From Acidimicrobiales bacterium (lineage in GTDB: Bacteria > Actinomycetota > Acidimicrobiia > Acidimicrobiales > MedAcidi-G1), in assembly GCA_014237715.1 (NCBI GenBank), contig JAAZZG010000009.1, positions 1 through 64,000 of the forward strand: a stretch of 64,000 bases of DNA, in the 5' to 3' direction. A program made the position numbers and the translations under genes. Below, piece by piece: positions 35,603 through 44,361 of the stretch. The notes below the pieces were generated by a model that was given only the letters and a program-made list of their open reading frames with translations, ran no database searches and was not told the origin of the DNA. The stretch's first letter is position 1, and every line of letters starts with the position of its first letter.

Positions 35603-37057
35603 ATGATGATGGCTGACGGCAACGGTTCTTTCGGCATAGCGGATACCGGGAGTTTGGAAACGGGCCTTCTGGATGCGGGCCTGCTGGCCGACACGCTCTC
35701 GGTCGCCATGGCAACCGGTGGCGAGTTTGCCGAGGTGTTCGTGGAGGATCGGCGGTCCACCTCGGCGGTGCTCGACGACGGTCGGATCGAGGAGTTGTCC
35801 AGCGGGCGGGATCGCGGCGCTGGGATCCGTGTCGTGGTGGGGGAGACCACTGGGTTCGCCCATACGGCCGACCTGTCGCAGGCCGGCCTGCGAAACGCGG
35901 CGGAGGCAGCATCGGCTGCGGCCCGTTCGGGTGGCGGTGGTGTGCGCGAGGTGACCCTTGATGGCCCCTCGGGCCCCTCCTCGGCGGTGATCGGGGTGCT
36001 ACCCGCCGATGTACCCAAGGCCCGCAAGGTGGCGCTCCTCGAACGAGCCGATGCTGCGGCCCGGTCGGCCGATGGTGCCATAAGCCAGGTCTCGGCCCGC
36101 TACGGGGACTCGCAGCGGCGAATCCAGGTGGCCAACAGTGAGGGACTGTTGACCGGTGACCGCCAGATCCGCACCTTCTTTTCTGTCTCGTGCGTGGCGT
36201 CAGGCGACACCGGCTTGCAGACCGGCCGCGAATCAGTCGGCCACACCGTGGGGTTTGAACTCTTCGATCGGGTGGACGTTGATGATCTGGCTCGTCGGGC
36301 CGCCGGCCGGGCGATCACCAAGCTCGGATCGGTGCCGGCACCCAGCGGCGAGATGCCGGTTGTGGTCGGCCCGGGCGGCGGCGGGGTGCTTTTCCATGAG
36401 GCGTGCGGCCACGGCCTGGAGGCCGACCTGGTGGCCAAATCGGCGTCGGTCTTCGCTGGTCGGCGCGGCGAGATGGTGGCTACGCCGACGGTCAGTCTGA
36501 TCGACGACGGCACGATGGCCGGGGAGTGGGGCTGCTTTGCCATCGACGACGAGGGTCGCCCGGCGCAGCGCAACGTGCTGATCGAGGACGGGGTGCTCAC
36601 CGACTACATGTGGGACCGCCTCCGGGCCCGCAAAGAGGGACGCGAGGGCTCGGGCAACGGTCGTCGCCAGAGCTACCGACACCTGCCCATGGTGCGGATG
36701 ACCAACACCTATCTAGAGGGCGGTCTCGACGACCCCGAGGAGATCGTGGCCGGAACCGACCATGGCGTGTACGTGGCCCAGTTGGGTGGCGGACAGGTCA
36801 ACACGGCCACTGGGGACTTCGTGTTCGGTATGACCGAGGCTTACCTGATCGAGGATGGTCGCCTCACCGCGCCGATCCGTGAGGGAAATCTGATCGGCAA
36901 CGGCCCGGAGGCCTTGTTGGCCATCGACGCCATTGCCGGTGACTTCGCCATGGGGTCACCGGGGACGTGCGGAAAGGACGGTCAGGGTGTCCCGGTGGGT
37001 GACGGTACGCCGACGCTGCGGGTGTCTCGGCTCACCGTCGGCGGAACGGCGGCCTGA
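35603..37057 (+). CDS. tldD: TldD-type metalloprotease
   Basis: The 484-residue protein carries the TldD zinc motif in LFHEACGHGLEADLVAK (HExxxH) near residue 265 and the C-terminal CGKDGQGVPVG segment. With TldE it forms a heterodimeric protease that cuts unfolded peptides and modified peptides such as microcin precursors. AGGAG precedes the first ATG; any of three consecutive Met codons could be used. The tldE gene follows with its GTG one base after the stop. Confidence 0.94.
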   Translation: MMMADGNGSFGIADTGSLETGLLDAGLLADTLSVAMATGGEFAEVFVEDRRSTSAVLDDGRIEELSSGRDRGAGIRVVVGETTGFAHTADLSQAGLRNAAEAASAAARSGGGGVREVTLDGPSGPSSAVIGVLPADVPKARKVALLERADAAARSADGAISQVSARYGDSQRRIQVANSEGLLTGDRQIRTFFSVSCVASGDTGLQTGRESVGHTVGFELFDRVDVDDLARRAAGRAITKLGSVPAPSGEMPVVVGPGGGGVLFHEACGHGLEADLVAKSASVFAGRRGEMVATPTVSLIDDGTMAGEWGCFAIDDEGRPAQRNVLIEDGVLTDYMWDRLRARKEGREGSGNGRRQSYRHLPMVRMTNTYLEGGLDDPEEIVAGTDHGVYVAQLGGGQVNTATGDFVFGMTEAYLIEDGRLTAPIREGNLIGNGPEALLAIDAIAGDFAMGSPGTCGKDGQGVPVGDGTPTLRVSRLTVGGTAA

Positions 37058-37058
37058 C

Positions 37059-38420
37059 GTGACGGGCACACGAGACGACGAGGCGGGTCTGTTGGCCATT
37101 GCCGAACGGGTGGTAGCCATGGCCGCCCCTGGCGAGGCCATCGAGGCCGTCGTGGTCCATGAACGTGAAACTGAGGTTCGGGCCTACGAGGGGGAGATCG
37201 AGTCGCTGACCTCGGCCGAGTCCCGGGGCATCGGCGTACGGGTGGTGCGCGACGGACGCCAGGGCTTCGCCTACGCGGGCACGTTGGATGCCGATGCCCT
37301 GATCGAGGTGCTGGGCGAGGCCCGAGACAACGTGGAGTTCGCCACCCCAGACGAGCACTGTGCGGTGGCCGAGCCTGATGGTGTGCCGGTCGCCGACCTC
37401 GACCTGTACCGGTCGGCGTTGGTCGCCCACCCGACGGAGGCCAAGGTGGCCATGGCCCTCGAGCTGGAGCGTCTCACCCGGTCGGCTGATCCCCGCATCA
37501 GTGGTGTGGAGTCAGCTGAGTACGGTGACTCGACGTCGGCCAGTGCGGTGGCCACCACGACCGGCATCCGGGCCACCAGCCGGGAAACCGGCTGTTTCCT
37601 TTCGGCCTATGCGCTGGCCGAGCAAGATGGCGAGACCCAGACCGGCTTTGGCTTCTCGCTGGGACGCGAACCGGGCGACCTGGATGTCGCTACCGCAGCG
37701 GCCCAGGCCGCCGAACGTTCGACCCGCATGTTGGGGTCCGTCAAGCCTGCATCAGGGCGGATCGCCGTGGTGCTCGACCCGTGGGTGAGCGCCCAGTTTC
37801 TGGGGATCGTGGCCGGCACCCTCAACGGCGAGTCGGTCCAGAAGGGGCGGTCCCTGTTTGCCGACCGCTTGGGGGACGAGGTGGCCTCGCCGCTGCTGAC
37901 CCTGGTCGACGATCCCACCGACCCGGCGGCCACCTCGGCTACGGCGACCGACGGAGAAGGCCTGGCCACGCGCCGAAACGTGCTGGTTTCCGGTGGTCGT
38001 CTCGAACGATTCGTGCACAACAGCGAGACGGCCCGTCGGGCCGGTACCGCGTCCACCGGTTCGGCGGTCCGGGGCTACTCGTCCACGCCGGGCGTCGGGG
38101 TCCGGGCCGTGTCCATTCGGGGCGGGGACCGGACGCCGGCCGAGTTGGTGGCCGGGATCGATGACGGCGTGTTAGTCCAGGGCGTCAGCGGGCTGCACTC
38201 GGGGGTCAACCCGGTCAGCGGCGACTTCTCGACGGGCGCCGAGGGCCTGCGGATCCGGGGTGGCGAACTGGCCGAACCGATCCGCGAGTTCACCATTGCC
38301 TCGACCATCCAGAAGATGCTTACCGACCTGGTGGCCATCGGTGACGACGTTCAGTGGCTGCCCATGCGGGCGGCCGGCGTCACGCTGGTTTTCGGCGAGC
38401 TGACAGTCTCAGGGGTGTAG
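37059..38420 (+). CDS. tldE: TldE/PmbA-type protease subunit
   Basis: The 453-residue protein is the partner of TldD. It shares the fold (VRAYEGEIESLTSAESRGIGVRVV in parts) but lacks the HExxxH motif, as TldE proteins do. C-terminal VQGVSGLHSGVNPVSGDFSTGAEGL (seen in pieces) is the family signature. GTG at 37059, one base after the tldD stop, is chosen; an in-frame upstream start would overlap tldD heavily. No RiPP precursor is evident next to the pair. Confidence 0.93.
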   Translation: MTGTRDDEAGLLAIAERVVAMAAPGEAIEAVVVHERETEVRAYEGEIESLTSAESRGIGVRVVRDGRQGFAYAGTLDADALIEVLGEARDNVEFATPDEHCAVAEPDGVPVADLDLYRSALVAHPTEAKVAMALELERLTRSADPRISGVESAEYGDSTSASAVATTTGIRATSRETGCFLSAYALAEQDGETQTGFGFSLGREPGDLDVATAAAQAAERSTRMLGSVKPASGRIAVVLDPWVSAQFLGIVAGTLNGESVQKGRSLFADRLGDEVASPLLTLVDDPTDPAATSATATDGEGLATRRNVLVSGGRLERFVHNSETARRAGTASTGSAVRGYSSTPGVGVRAVSIRGGDRTPAELVAGIDDGVLVQGVSGLHSGVNPVSGDFSTGAEGLRIRGGELAEPIREFTIASTIQKMLTDLVAIGDDVQWLPMRAAGVTLVFGELTVSGV

Positions 38421-38437
38421 GGCCCAGCCCGCAGACC

Positions 38438-39283
38438 ATGCCGATCCTGCACGCCATCCTGTTGGGCCTCGTGCAGGGTCTGACCGAGTTCCTGCCCGTC
38501 TCGTCCAGCGGCCACCTGGAGCTCGTGCCATGGCTCTTTGGTTGGGAGCACTTCGGCGGCGATGGTCGTCTGGAGGATGCCTTCGAGGTTGCCCTCCACG
38601 TGGGCACCCTGGTCGGAGCAGTGTTTTACCTGCGGGCTGACGTGGTCCGGTACCTGCGGGCCGCTCTGGCCTGGATCCGGTCCGGTGCCGGCACCGTTCC
38701 CGTCGGGGATGCCCGGACGGCCTGCCTGCTGGCTGTGACCGCGGTGCCTACGGGGATCCTTGGTGTGCTGGTGGCGTTCATGATCGAAGACCTCGGGGAC
38801 CGGATGTGGTTGGTGGCCACCTGCCTGATCGTGTTCGGACTCGTGTTGTGGGCCGCTGACCGCCGTGGGGCGACCGCCGGTGAAGCGACGAGCCGGGGCA
38901 TGGCCGATCTCTCCTTCGGCAACGCCATCGTTCTGGGCGTGGCTCAGGGCCTAGCTTTCCAACCTGGAGTGTCGCGTTCGGGGGTGACCTTGAGCGTTGC
39001 CCGGTCGCTGCGGTTGGAACGCACCGAGGCCGCCCGACTGGTCTTCCTGATGAGCCTGCCGGTCATAGCCGGGGCGGGCCTACTGTCGGCCGTTGACGTG
39101 ACGGTGCCCGCCGGTTGGTGGCCCCCGTTCCTCGCCGGGATGGCGGCCGCCGCGGTAAGTGGCTGGTTCGCCGTCCATGGCCTGCTGCGCTTACTGGCCC
39201 GGATCGGACTCGGAGGGTTCGCGGCCTATCGCGTGGTAGTGGGCCTCGGGGTCCTGGCCCTGTTGGCTACCGGCGTCCGCTAG
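38438..39283 (+). CDS. uppP: Undecaprenyl-diphosphatase
   Basis: The 281-residue integral membrane protein recycles undecaprenyl diphosphate for cell-wall synthesis. It has both BacA/UppP motifs, LVQGLTEFLPVSSSGHLEL near residue 12-30 and FQPGVSRSGVTLSVARSL near residue 170, with about eight helices. The start MPILHAILLGLVQG lies 18 bases after tldE, so it is likely cotranscribed. A further in-frame start upstream overlaps tldE. Confidence 0.95.
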   Translation: MPILHAILLGLVQGLTEFLPVSSSGHLELVPWLFGWEHFGGDGRLEDAFEVALHVGTLVGAVFYLRADVVRYLRAALAWIRSGAGTVPVGDARTACLLAVTAVPTGILGVLVAFMIEDLGDRMWLVATCLIVFGLVLWAADRRGATAGEATSRGMADLSFGNAIVLGVAQGLAFQPGVSRSGVTLSVARSLRLERTEAARLVFLMSLPVIAGAGLLSAVDVTVPAGWWPPFLAGMAAAAVSGWFAVHGLLRLLARIGLGGFAAYRVVVGLGVLALLATGVR

Positions 39284-39644
39284 CAGGCTGGCGACGGTTC
39301 GGAGACCAGCGCAGGCATCAACGCCGGTATCAGATCACCCCAGTGGAGGGTGCCGGCGACCTAGGGCATCCGGTCGGCGGGTGCGACAACGGTCAGGGTG
39401 TGCTCGTCGAGTTCCAGCAGCCGGCCGACTCGACCATTCGTCGTACCGTGGGCACACCCGGCGATCTTCCTGATGCTGCGCCGGGGGTTGGGTCGACGGC
39501 CCACAGGTCGACCAGGCCACGCGGTGGTGGGCGGGCCATGCTCGAGGTCGGGCGGTGGGACAGGACACGGTCCCCTCCCGGGGGGCTAGGTACGCCAGAG
39601 AGGGAAAGTGGAGGGAGGGGTCGGGCCCGAAAGGGCGTTCCTGG
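39284..39644. other. Convergent 361-base gap without a confident gene
   Basis: No intact gene is seen between uppP and fmdB. On the minus strand, two adjoining stretches look faintly coding (high GC3). One contains GLVDLWAVDPTPGA, and another frame contains GRVGRLLELDEHTLTVVAPADRMP and then a TAG. The second frame continues ...TLHWGDLIPALMPALV. This could be a decayed gene end with a frameshift and a stop, or chance in GC-rich DNA. A small GCCC-GAAA-GGGC hairpin (39625-39636) follows fmdB. Confidence 0.4.
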
Positions 39645-40067
39645 TCAGGTAGCGCCGGAGGTTTTGCTACCTGAGGAGCTGCTCGACGATGCCTTTTTCG
39701 CTGAGGGAGTCGAGGCGGCATCGCTGGTCGAACTGCCCGAGGAGGTGTCCTTCGTGCCGGACGAGTCGCCACCGGACGACGATGCGTCCGAGGAGGTTCC
39801 GTTCGAGGACCCCGAACCCTCCGATCCAGAATCTGACGAGCTGCTGGTCGACGAGGCCTTCTCCGAGGAACGTCCCTCGGCCGAGGACCCGTGGTCGTTC
39901 TTGTAGAAGCCGTCGCCCTTGAATGAGATGCCCACTCCGCTGAACACCTTGTTTACCGGACCGTGGCACTCGACATCGATGCAAGTGGTCAGAGCGTCGT
40001 CGGTGAACGACTGGCGTAGTTCGAACTCGCCCTCGCAGGTCTGGCAGCGGTACTGGTAGGTCGGCAT
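39645..40067 (-). CDS. FmdB-family zinc-ribbon protein with Ser-rich tail
   Basis: The 140-residue protein starts MPTYQYRCQTCEGEFELRQS, the FmdB/CxxC_CxxC regulatory-protein opening, with a second Cys pair in TTCIDVECHG. Residues about 60-140 are a low-complexity tail of Ser, Gly, Thr, Asp and Lys. FmdB family proteins are about 60-110 residues; tails of varying composition occur. The role is unknown. An early link to formamidase/amidase regulation gave the name. Confidence 0.85.
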   Translation of the reverse strand: MPTYQYRCQTCEGEFELRQSFTDDALTTCIDVECHGPVNKVFSGVGISFKGDGFYKNDHGSSAEGRSSEKASSTSSSSDSGSEGSGSSNGTSSDASSSGGDSSGTKDTSSGSSTSDAASTPSAKKASSSSSSGSKTSGAT

Positions 40068-40175
40068 GGCGGAGAGGCCTCGGCTCGTCGGGTCGTGGCA
40101 GTAGGAGGGGATGTCAGCAGGTGGTCGACTGGAGAACGGTGCAGCCTACCGGTGCCCGTCGGGCACACTGGCGGG

Positions 40176-40772
40176 GTGGACATTCCTGCTGGGCTCGGAG
40201 CCTGGGCCCTTGTGGTGGTGGCGTACCTGCTGGGCACGGTGCCGTCGGCCCAACTGGTGGCCGGTCGGCGTGGCGTGGACCCGACGACCGAGGGGTCCGG
40301 TAATCCCGGTGCCACCAACGTCTATCGCACGGCCGGTCGGCGGGCTGGGGTGGCCGTTTTCGTGGCTGATGCCGGCAAGGGCGCGATCGCCGCAGGGCTG
40401 GGCTTGGCCTTATGTGGGCGGCCGCTCAGCTTGGCCTGCTGGGCGGCGGCCACGCTTGGACATGTCCTCCCGGTGACCCGCCGATTCCGCGGTGGGAAGG
40501 GCGTGGCCACCGGTGGCGGGGGTGCCGTCGTGCTGTTCCCGGTTGTCGGTTTGGTGATCGTGGCGCTGTTCGCCCTGGTGGCCCGACTCTCGGGCAAGTC
40601 ATCGCTGGGTTCGGTCACCATCTGCATCGCTCTACCCGTCGGCGTCGCCGCGACCGGCCAGGGTTGGCCAGACTTTCTGGTGGCGACCGGCATCTGTTTG
40701 GTGGTGCTAGTCCGACACCGGACCAATATCCGTCGCCTCATGTCAGGCGAGGAGCAGGGTTGGGGGCGATGA
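40176..40772 (+). CDS. plsY: Glycerol-3-phosphate acyltransferase PlsY
   Basis: The 198-residue membrane protein makes lysophosphatidate from acyl-phosphate and glycerol-3-phosphate. It has GTVPSAQLVAG, GSGNPGATNVYRTAGR and FRGGKGVATGGG, the three PlsY cytoplasmic motifs. The GTG at 40176 (MDIPAGLGAWALVVV) gives the normal length; the in-frame upstream part is not hydrophobic. Its stop overlaps the moeA ATG by 4 bases, so lipid and molybdopterin genes share a transcript. Confidence 0.93.
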   Translation: MDIPAGLGAWALVVVAYLLGTVPSAQLVAGRRGVDPTTEGSGNPGATNVYRTAGRRAGVAVFVADAGKGAIAAGLGLALCGRPLSLACWAAATLGHVLPVTRRFRGGKGVATGGGGAVVLFPVVGLVIVALFALVARLSGKSSLGSVTICIALPVGVAATGQGWPDFLVATGICLVVLVRHRTNIRRLMSGEEQGWGR

Positions 40773-41977
40773 TCTCCCTGGCCGAGGCCCGTGAACACGT
40801 CCTTGGTCGCTGCGAGGGGCCGGAGCCCGTCGAGGTGGCGTTGTCCGACGCTCGGGGCCTGGTACTGGCCGAGCCCGTCGACTCGCCCGAACATGTTCCC
40901 CCGTTCGCCAACACGGCCATGGACGGCTTCGCCGTGCGGGCGGCCGACACCGTGGGGGCGCCGGTGGTCCTCGATGTGGTGGGCACGGTGGCCGCGGGCG
41001 TGGATCCAGTGGTCGCAGGCATTGAGGTCGGATCGGGCACCGCAGCGCGGATCATGACCGGGGCGCCAATGCCGCCGGGCGCCGATGCCGTGGTGATGGT
41101 CGAACGCACCGAGATGGCGGCGGACGGGGCGACCGTCTCGGTGGCCATCGAAGTGCCGGTGGGTAATCACGTACGGTCTCCCGGCGAGGACCTGGTGGCC
41201 GGCGACCGGGTGTTTGAGGCCGGAGTGGTCCTGAGTCCTGGACACCTCGGGGTGCTGGCCAGCATCGGTGCCCTCGCGGTGGTTGTTCACCGTCAACTGC
41301 GGGTCGGGGTGTTGTCCACGGGAGACGAGTTGCGAGACGGGCCCGGGGCACTGGCTCCCGGCCAGATCCGGGACGCAAATCGACCGTCTCTCCTTGGTCT
41401 GCTCGATGAACTGGGCGCCGATGCGGTCGATCTGGGTCGGGTGGTCGATGACGAGACAGCCATCGAGGCGGCATTGCTCGACGGGGCTTCCCGGTGCGAT
41501 GCCGTGCTGACCTCGGGCGGCGTGTCGATGGGCGACTTCGACTACGTCAAGGTCGTCCTGGACCGGATTGGTGACATGCGCTGGATGCAGGTCGCCATCA
41601 AGCCGGCCAAGCCCTTGGCCTTCGGTCGGATCGATGGAGTGCCGGTGTTCGGGCTTCCCGGCAATCCGGTGTCGTCCATGGTTTCCTTCGAGTTGTTCGC
41701 CCGTCCGGCTCTACGGGCCATGTCCGGCCATGCTGAGATCGACCGGACCTGCATTCGGGCGGACGTCGTCGGGGGCCTGCCTCGTCATGCCGACGGCAAG
41801 GTCCACTTCGCCCGGGTGGGCGTCGAGGTGGTCGACGGTCGGTTCCGGGTCCGGTCGGCGGGCGGTCAGGGTTCCCACCAACTGACGGCCATGGCGGCTG
41901 CAGGCGGCCTGGCCGTGTTGCCCGACGGTGACGGGATACCCGACGGCGGCGAGGTCGACGTCTTGTTGCTGGGTTGA
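40769..41977 (+). CDS. moeA: Molybdopterin molybdenumtransferase
   Basis: The 402-residue protein inserts molybdate into adenylated molybdopterin. Domains follow the MoeA order: N-terminal DSPEHVPPFANTAMDGFAVRA, TGAPMPPGADAVVMVE, central MPT-binding fold with LRVGVLSTGDEL, GQIRDANRPSL, LTSGGVSMGDFDYVK and FGLPGNPVSSMVSFE, then the beta-barrel C-terminus. The ATG overlaps the plsY stop. It forms a cofactor cluster with moaA and moaC. Confidence 0.95.
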   Translation: MISLAEAREHVLGRCEGPEPVEVALSDARGLVLAEPVDSPEHVPPFANTAMDGFAVRAADTVGAPVVLDVVGTVAAGVDPVVAGIEVGSGTAARIMTGAPMPPGADAVVMVERTEMAADGATVSVAIEVPVGNHVRSPGEDLVAGDRVFEAGVVLSPGHLGVLASIGALAVVVHRQLRVGVLSTGDELRDGPGALAPGQIRDANRPSLLGLLDELGADAVDLGRVVDDETAIEAALLDGASRCDAVLTSGGVSMGDFDYVKVVLDRIGDMRWMQVAIKPAKPLAFGRIDGVPVFGLPGNPVSSMVSFELFARPALRAMSGHAEIDRTCIRADVVGGLPRHADGKVHFARVGVEVVDGRFRVRSAGGQGSHQLTAMAAAGGLAVLPDGDGIPDGGEVDVLLLG

Positions 41978-42025
41978 GGGTTGTCGAACCGGTGTCCGAC
42001 GGATGCATCGTGCGACGGCGAGCCG

Positions 42026-42031
42026 TACGCT
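42026..42031 (+). promoter_or_regulatory. -10 box of moaA
   Basis: TACGCT lies six bases before the GTG at 42038; it supports that start over the TTG at 41981. Confidence 0.45.
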
Positions 42032-42037
42032 GGCCCA

Positions 42038-43021
42038 GTGGTCCTTCCCCTGATCGATGGCTTCGGCCGGGTGCACCGAGACCTCCGAATCTCGGTGACC
42101 GACCGGTGCAACTTCCGGTGCAGCTACTGCATGCCCGCCGAAGGTCTCCAGTGGCTGCCCCGAGCTGAACTGCTTACCTTCGAGGAGATTGAGCGGGTGG
42201 CCCGGCTGCTGGTCGAACGCCATGGGATCGACAGCATCCGTCTCACCGGTGGAGAGCCGACGGTGCGGGCCGATCTGCGCCGCCTGGTGGGGATGCTGTC
42301 CGCCCTCGGGGTGGACTTGGCCCTGACCACCAACGGTGCCACCCTGAAGCAGGCTGCGTCCGGACTGGCCGATGCTGGACTGAAGCGAATCAACGTCTCG
42401 TTGGATTCGCTGCAGGCCGAACGGTTCGCCGAGTTGACCCTGCGCGACGAACTCGGTCGGGTGCTCGACGGGATCGACGCGGCGTTGGCCGCCGGTCTGG
42501 ACCCGGTGAAAGTCAATGTGGTGGTGATGCGCGGCGTCAACGACGACGAGCTGGTTGACTTTGCCCGTTTCGGTCGGGACCGGGGTGTCATGGTCCGGTT
42601 CATCGAGTTCATGCCGTTGGACGCTGACGAGGCCTGGACCCACGAGTCGGTGGTGGGCATCGACGAGATCGTGGCCCGGGTGGGAGAGGTGTTTCCGCTG
42701 GAGCCGATAGACCGGACCTCGGCCCCGGCCAGCCGGTTCCGCTACCTCGACGGTGGCGGTGAGATCGGAGTGGTGGCCAGCGTCACCCGGAGTTTCTGCG
42801 ATTCGTGCGACCGGATCCGCCTCACAGCGGATGGCCAGTTCCGCAATTGCCTGTTCGCCGTGGACGAGTTCGACGTCCGGTCGCTGCTGCGGTCGGAGGC
42901 CACCGACGACGAGGTGGGTGCCTTGCTGGAGCGTGCAGTGGCCGCCAAGTGGGCCGGTCACGGGATCGGGCGGGTGGAGTTCATCCGCCCGGCCCGTTCC
43001 ATGTCCCAGATCGGCGGCTGA
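42038..43021 (+). CDS. moaA: GTP 3',8-cyclase (molybdenum cofactor synthesis)
   Basis: The 327-residue radical-SAM enzyme starts the molybdopterin pathway from GTP. It has the cluster motif [13 protein letters not shown] near residues 20-32, [12 protein letters not shown], a C-terminal second cluster site [18 protein letters not shown], and a final Gly-Gly pair (SQIGG), which is essential in MoaA. GTG at 42038 is preferred because a TACGCT box sits six bases upstream. A TTG start at 41981 would give 346 residues. Confidence 0.94.
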   Translation: MVLPLIDGFGRVHRDLRISVTDRCNFRCSYCMPAEGLQWLPRAELLTFEEIERVARLLVERHGIDSIRLTGGEPTVRADLRRLVGMLSALGVDLALTTNGATLKQAASGLADAGLKRINVSLDSLQAERFAELTLRDELGRVLDGIDAALAAGLDPVKVNVVVMRGVNDDELVDFARFGRDRGVMVRFIEFMPLDADEAWTHESVVGIDEIVARVGEVFPLEPIDRTSAPASRFRYLDGGGEIGVVASVTRSFCDSCDRIRLTADGQFRNCLFAVDEFDVRSLLRSEATDDEVGALLERAVAAKWAGHGIGRVEFIRPARSMSQIGG

Positions 43022-43025
43022 TCCG

Positions 43026-43526
43026 GTGCCTGAACCGGCGGAGACAGACGGCTTCACCCATCTGGACGACGAGGGTCGGGCCCGCATGGTCGACGTGGGA
43101 GGCAAGGACGTGACCCGGCGACGAGCCGTGGCCCGGGCCAGGATCACCATGCAGGCCGAGACCGCCGAGGCCCTGAGGTTCGGCAGGGTGCCCAAGGGCG
43201 ATGTGCTTGCCGTGGCCCGGGTGGCGGGGATTCAGGCCGCCAAGCGAACGTCGGAACTCATCCCACTGTGCCATCCGTTGATGTTGAGTTCGGTGGTCGT
43301 GGACCTGGCGGTCGGCCATGCTTGGGTGGACGTCGAAGCGACGACTGAGACCGTGGACCGGACCGGCGTCGAGATGGAGGCGTTGACCGCCTGTTCGGTG
43401 GCAGCCCTGACCATCTACGACATGTGTAAGGCCGTGGACCGCTCGATGAGCGTGGAATCGCTCGGCCTGCACGAGAAATCGGGTGGCCGCTCCGGCGACT
43501 GGCGACGGGCCGACCACCCTGCGTGA
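43026..43526 (+). CDS. moaC: Cyclic pyranopterin monophosphate synthase
   Basis: The 166-residue protein follows MoaA in molybdopterin synthesis. It begins [23 protein letters not shown] and contains [41 protein letters not shown] and [11 protein letters not shown], all MoaC signatures with the active-site Lys/His residues. GTG start is 2 bases after the moaA stop. MoaE/MoaD and MobA are not in the window. Confidence 0.95.
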   Translation: MPEPAETDGFTHLDDEGRARMVDVGGKDVTRRRAVARARITMQAETAEALRFGRVPKGDVLAVARVAGIQAAKRTSELIPLCHPLMLSSVVVDLAVGHAWVDVEATTETVDRTGVEMEALTACSVAALTIYDMCKAVDRSMSVESLGLHEKSGGRSGDWRRADHPA

Positions 43527-43552
43527 CTCCGCCGGGGATCTTCTCGCGCCCT

Positions 43553-43572
43553 GCGCGCGAATATTCGCGCGC
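43553..43572. repeat. Perfect 20-bp palindrome
   Basis: GCGCGCGAATATTCGCGCGC is its own reverse complement, with an AT core. It lies 27 bases after moaC. It could end the moaC transcript or be an operator for the next gene; there is no T-run. Confidence 0.85.
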
Positions 43573-43624
43573 TGAGCGCGTAGACATCCACCATTTAGCA
43601 GGGAAGCCCTACTACGTTCCCTCG

Positions 43625-43633
43625 TTATCCACA
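43625..43633 (+). other. Consensus DnaA box
   Basis: TTATCCACA matches the classical DnaA box exactly. It is a lone copy about 45 bases before the small membrane-protein gene. A single box is not an origin, but could titrate DnaA or tie the gene to the cell cycle. Confidence 0.5.
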
Positions 43634-43678
43634 GGGGTACGAGCGGACCGGAGGGTGGATCCAAATGAGGCATCGTCA

Positions 43679-44212
43679 ATGCTGATCCTGCTGGGACTCG
43701 GGATCCTCTGGGCTGCGGTCCTGTTGCCACCCGTCATCCGCAATCGTGACGTCCTGACCCGCCCGCTGGCCGCCGTGGCCTCGGTCGGTCGATCAGCCAG
43801 CCGGGTAACTGTCGGATCAGCCGCCCGATCAGCGGGTCGGCCGAGGGTCGGCGCTTCGCTGTCCGGCGTCAGGTCGCGCCGTCTGCGGGCATTCCGTTCG
43901 GCCGCCACTTCGGTTCCCGATGACGTCGGTTCGGCCCGCCGTCGCCGCCGCGACCTACTCCTGACCCTTGGAGGCGTCGCCATCTTCACGTTCCTAGGTG
44001 GCGTGGCCGTAGGCGGAGCGGTCTGGATGGTCCACTTCCTCGTCGACCTGCTGTTCGTCGGCTACGCCATGCTGGTCACCCAACGCCACCAGTTGGAAGC
44101 CGAGCGACGCGAGACGGTCATCCCCTTCCGGATGGACGGCCCGCTCATGGGTGGGCTGACCGGTACGTCGGCCATGCGCGACGAGGCCGTGCTGAGCCGC
44201 CGGGCCAACTGA
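43679..44212 (+). CDS. Membrane protein with three hydrophobic segments
   Basis: The 177-residue protein starts MLILLGLGILWAAVLLPPVIR, a transmembrane helix. A strongly basic loop follows (about 25-95, many Arg and Ser), then two hydrophobic helices in LLLTLGGVAIFTFLGG and VWMVHFLVDLLFVGYAML. The C-terminal tail is polar. It is not matched to a function. Similar small proteins occur in actinobacteria near tRNA genes, though that is only a recollection. It lies between moaC and tRNA-Ala. Confidence 0.7.
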   Translation: MLILLGLGILWAAVLLPPVIRNRDVLTRPLAAVASVGRSASRVTVGSAARSAGRPRVGASLSGVRSRRLRAFRSAATSVPDDVGSARRRRRDLLLTLGGVAIFTFLGGVAVGGAVWMVHFLVDLLFVGYAMLVTQRHQLEAERRETVIPFRMDGPLMGGLTGTSAMRDEAVLSRRAN

Positions 44213-44237
44213 TCCCGATACCATCGCCCCCGGTCGC

Positions 44238-44311
44238 GGGGGTGTAGCTCAGTTGGCTAGAGCGCTACGTTCGCAACGTAGAGGTCGTGAGTTCGATTCT
44301 CATCACCTCCA
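44238..44311 (+). tRNA. tRNA-Ala (CGC)
   Basis: A complete cloverleaf of 74 bases is visible. The acceptor stem is GGGGGTG/CACCTCC with one G-T pair, the D arm GCTC-AGTTGGCTA-GAGC, the anticodon arm CTACG-TTCGCAA-CGTAG and the T arm GTGAG-TTCGATT-CTCAT, with discriminator A. Anticodon CGC reads GCG (Ala). CCA is not encoded (the next bases are CCG), so it must be added by tRNA nucleotidyltransferase. Confidence 0.96.
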
Positions 44312-44361
44312 CCGCACCAAGCTTGTTGGTTGGCCAATCGGTTGCCCGTTGAGTGGCCTGA

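Noticed and set aside
35603-38420. A RiPP/microcin-like maturation cluster around tldD-tldE
   Set aside because: No precursor peptide, modifying enzyme or exporter gene lies next to the pair; neighbours are housekeeping genes.
39335-39772. Minus-strand 145-codon frame across the fmdB end
   Set aside because: It overlaps fmdB out of frame and has an Arg/Pro/His-rich composition.
43625-43633. Replication origin at the DnaA box
   Set aside because: Only a single box is present and no AT-rich unwinding element or dnaA/dnaN genes adjoin it.
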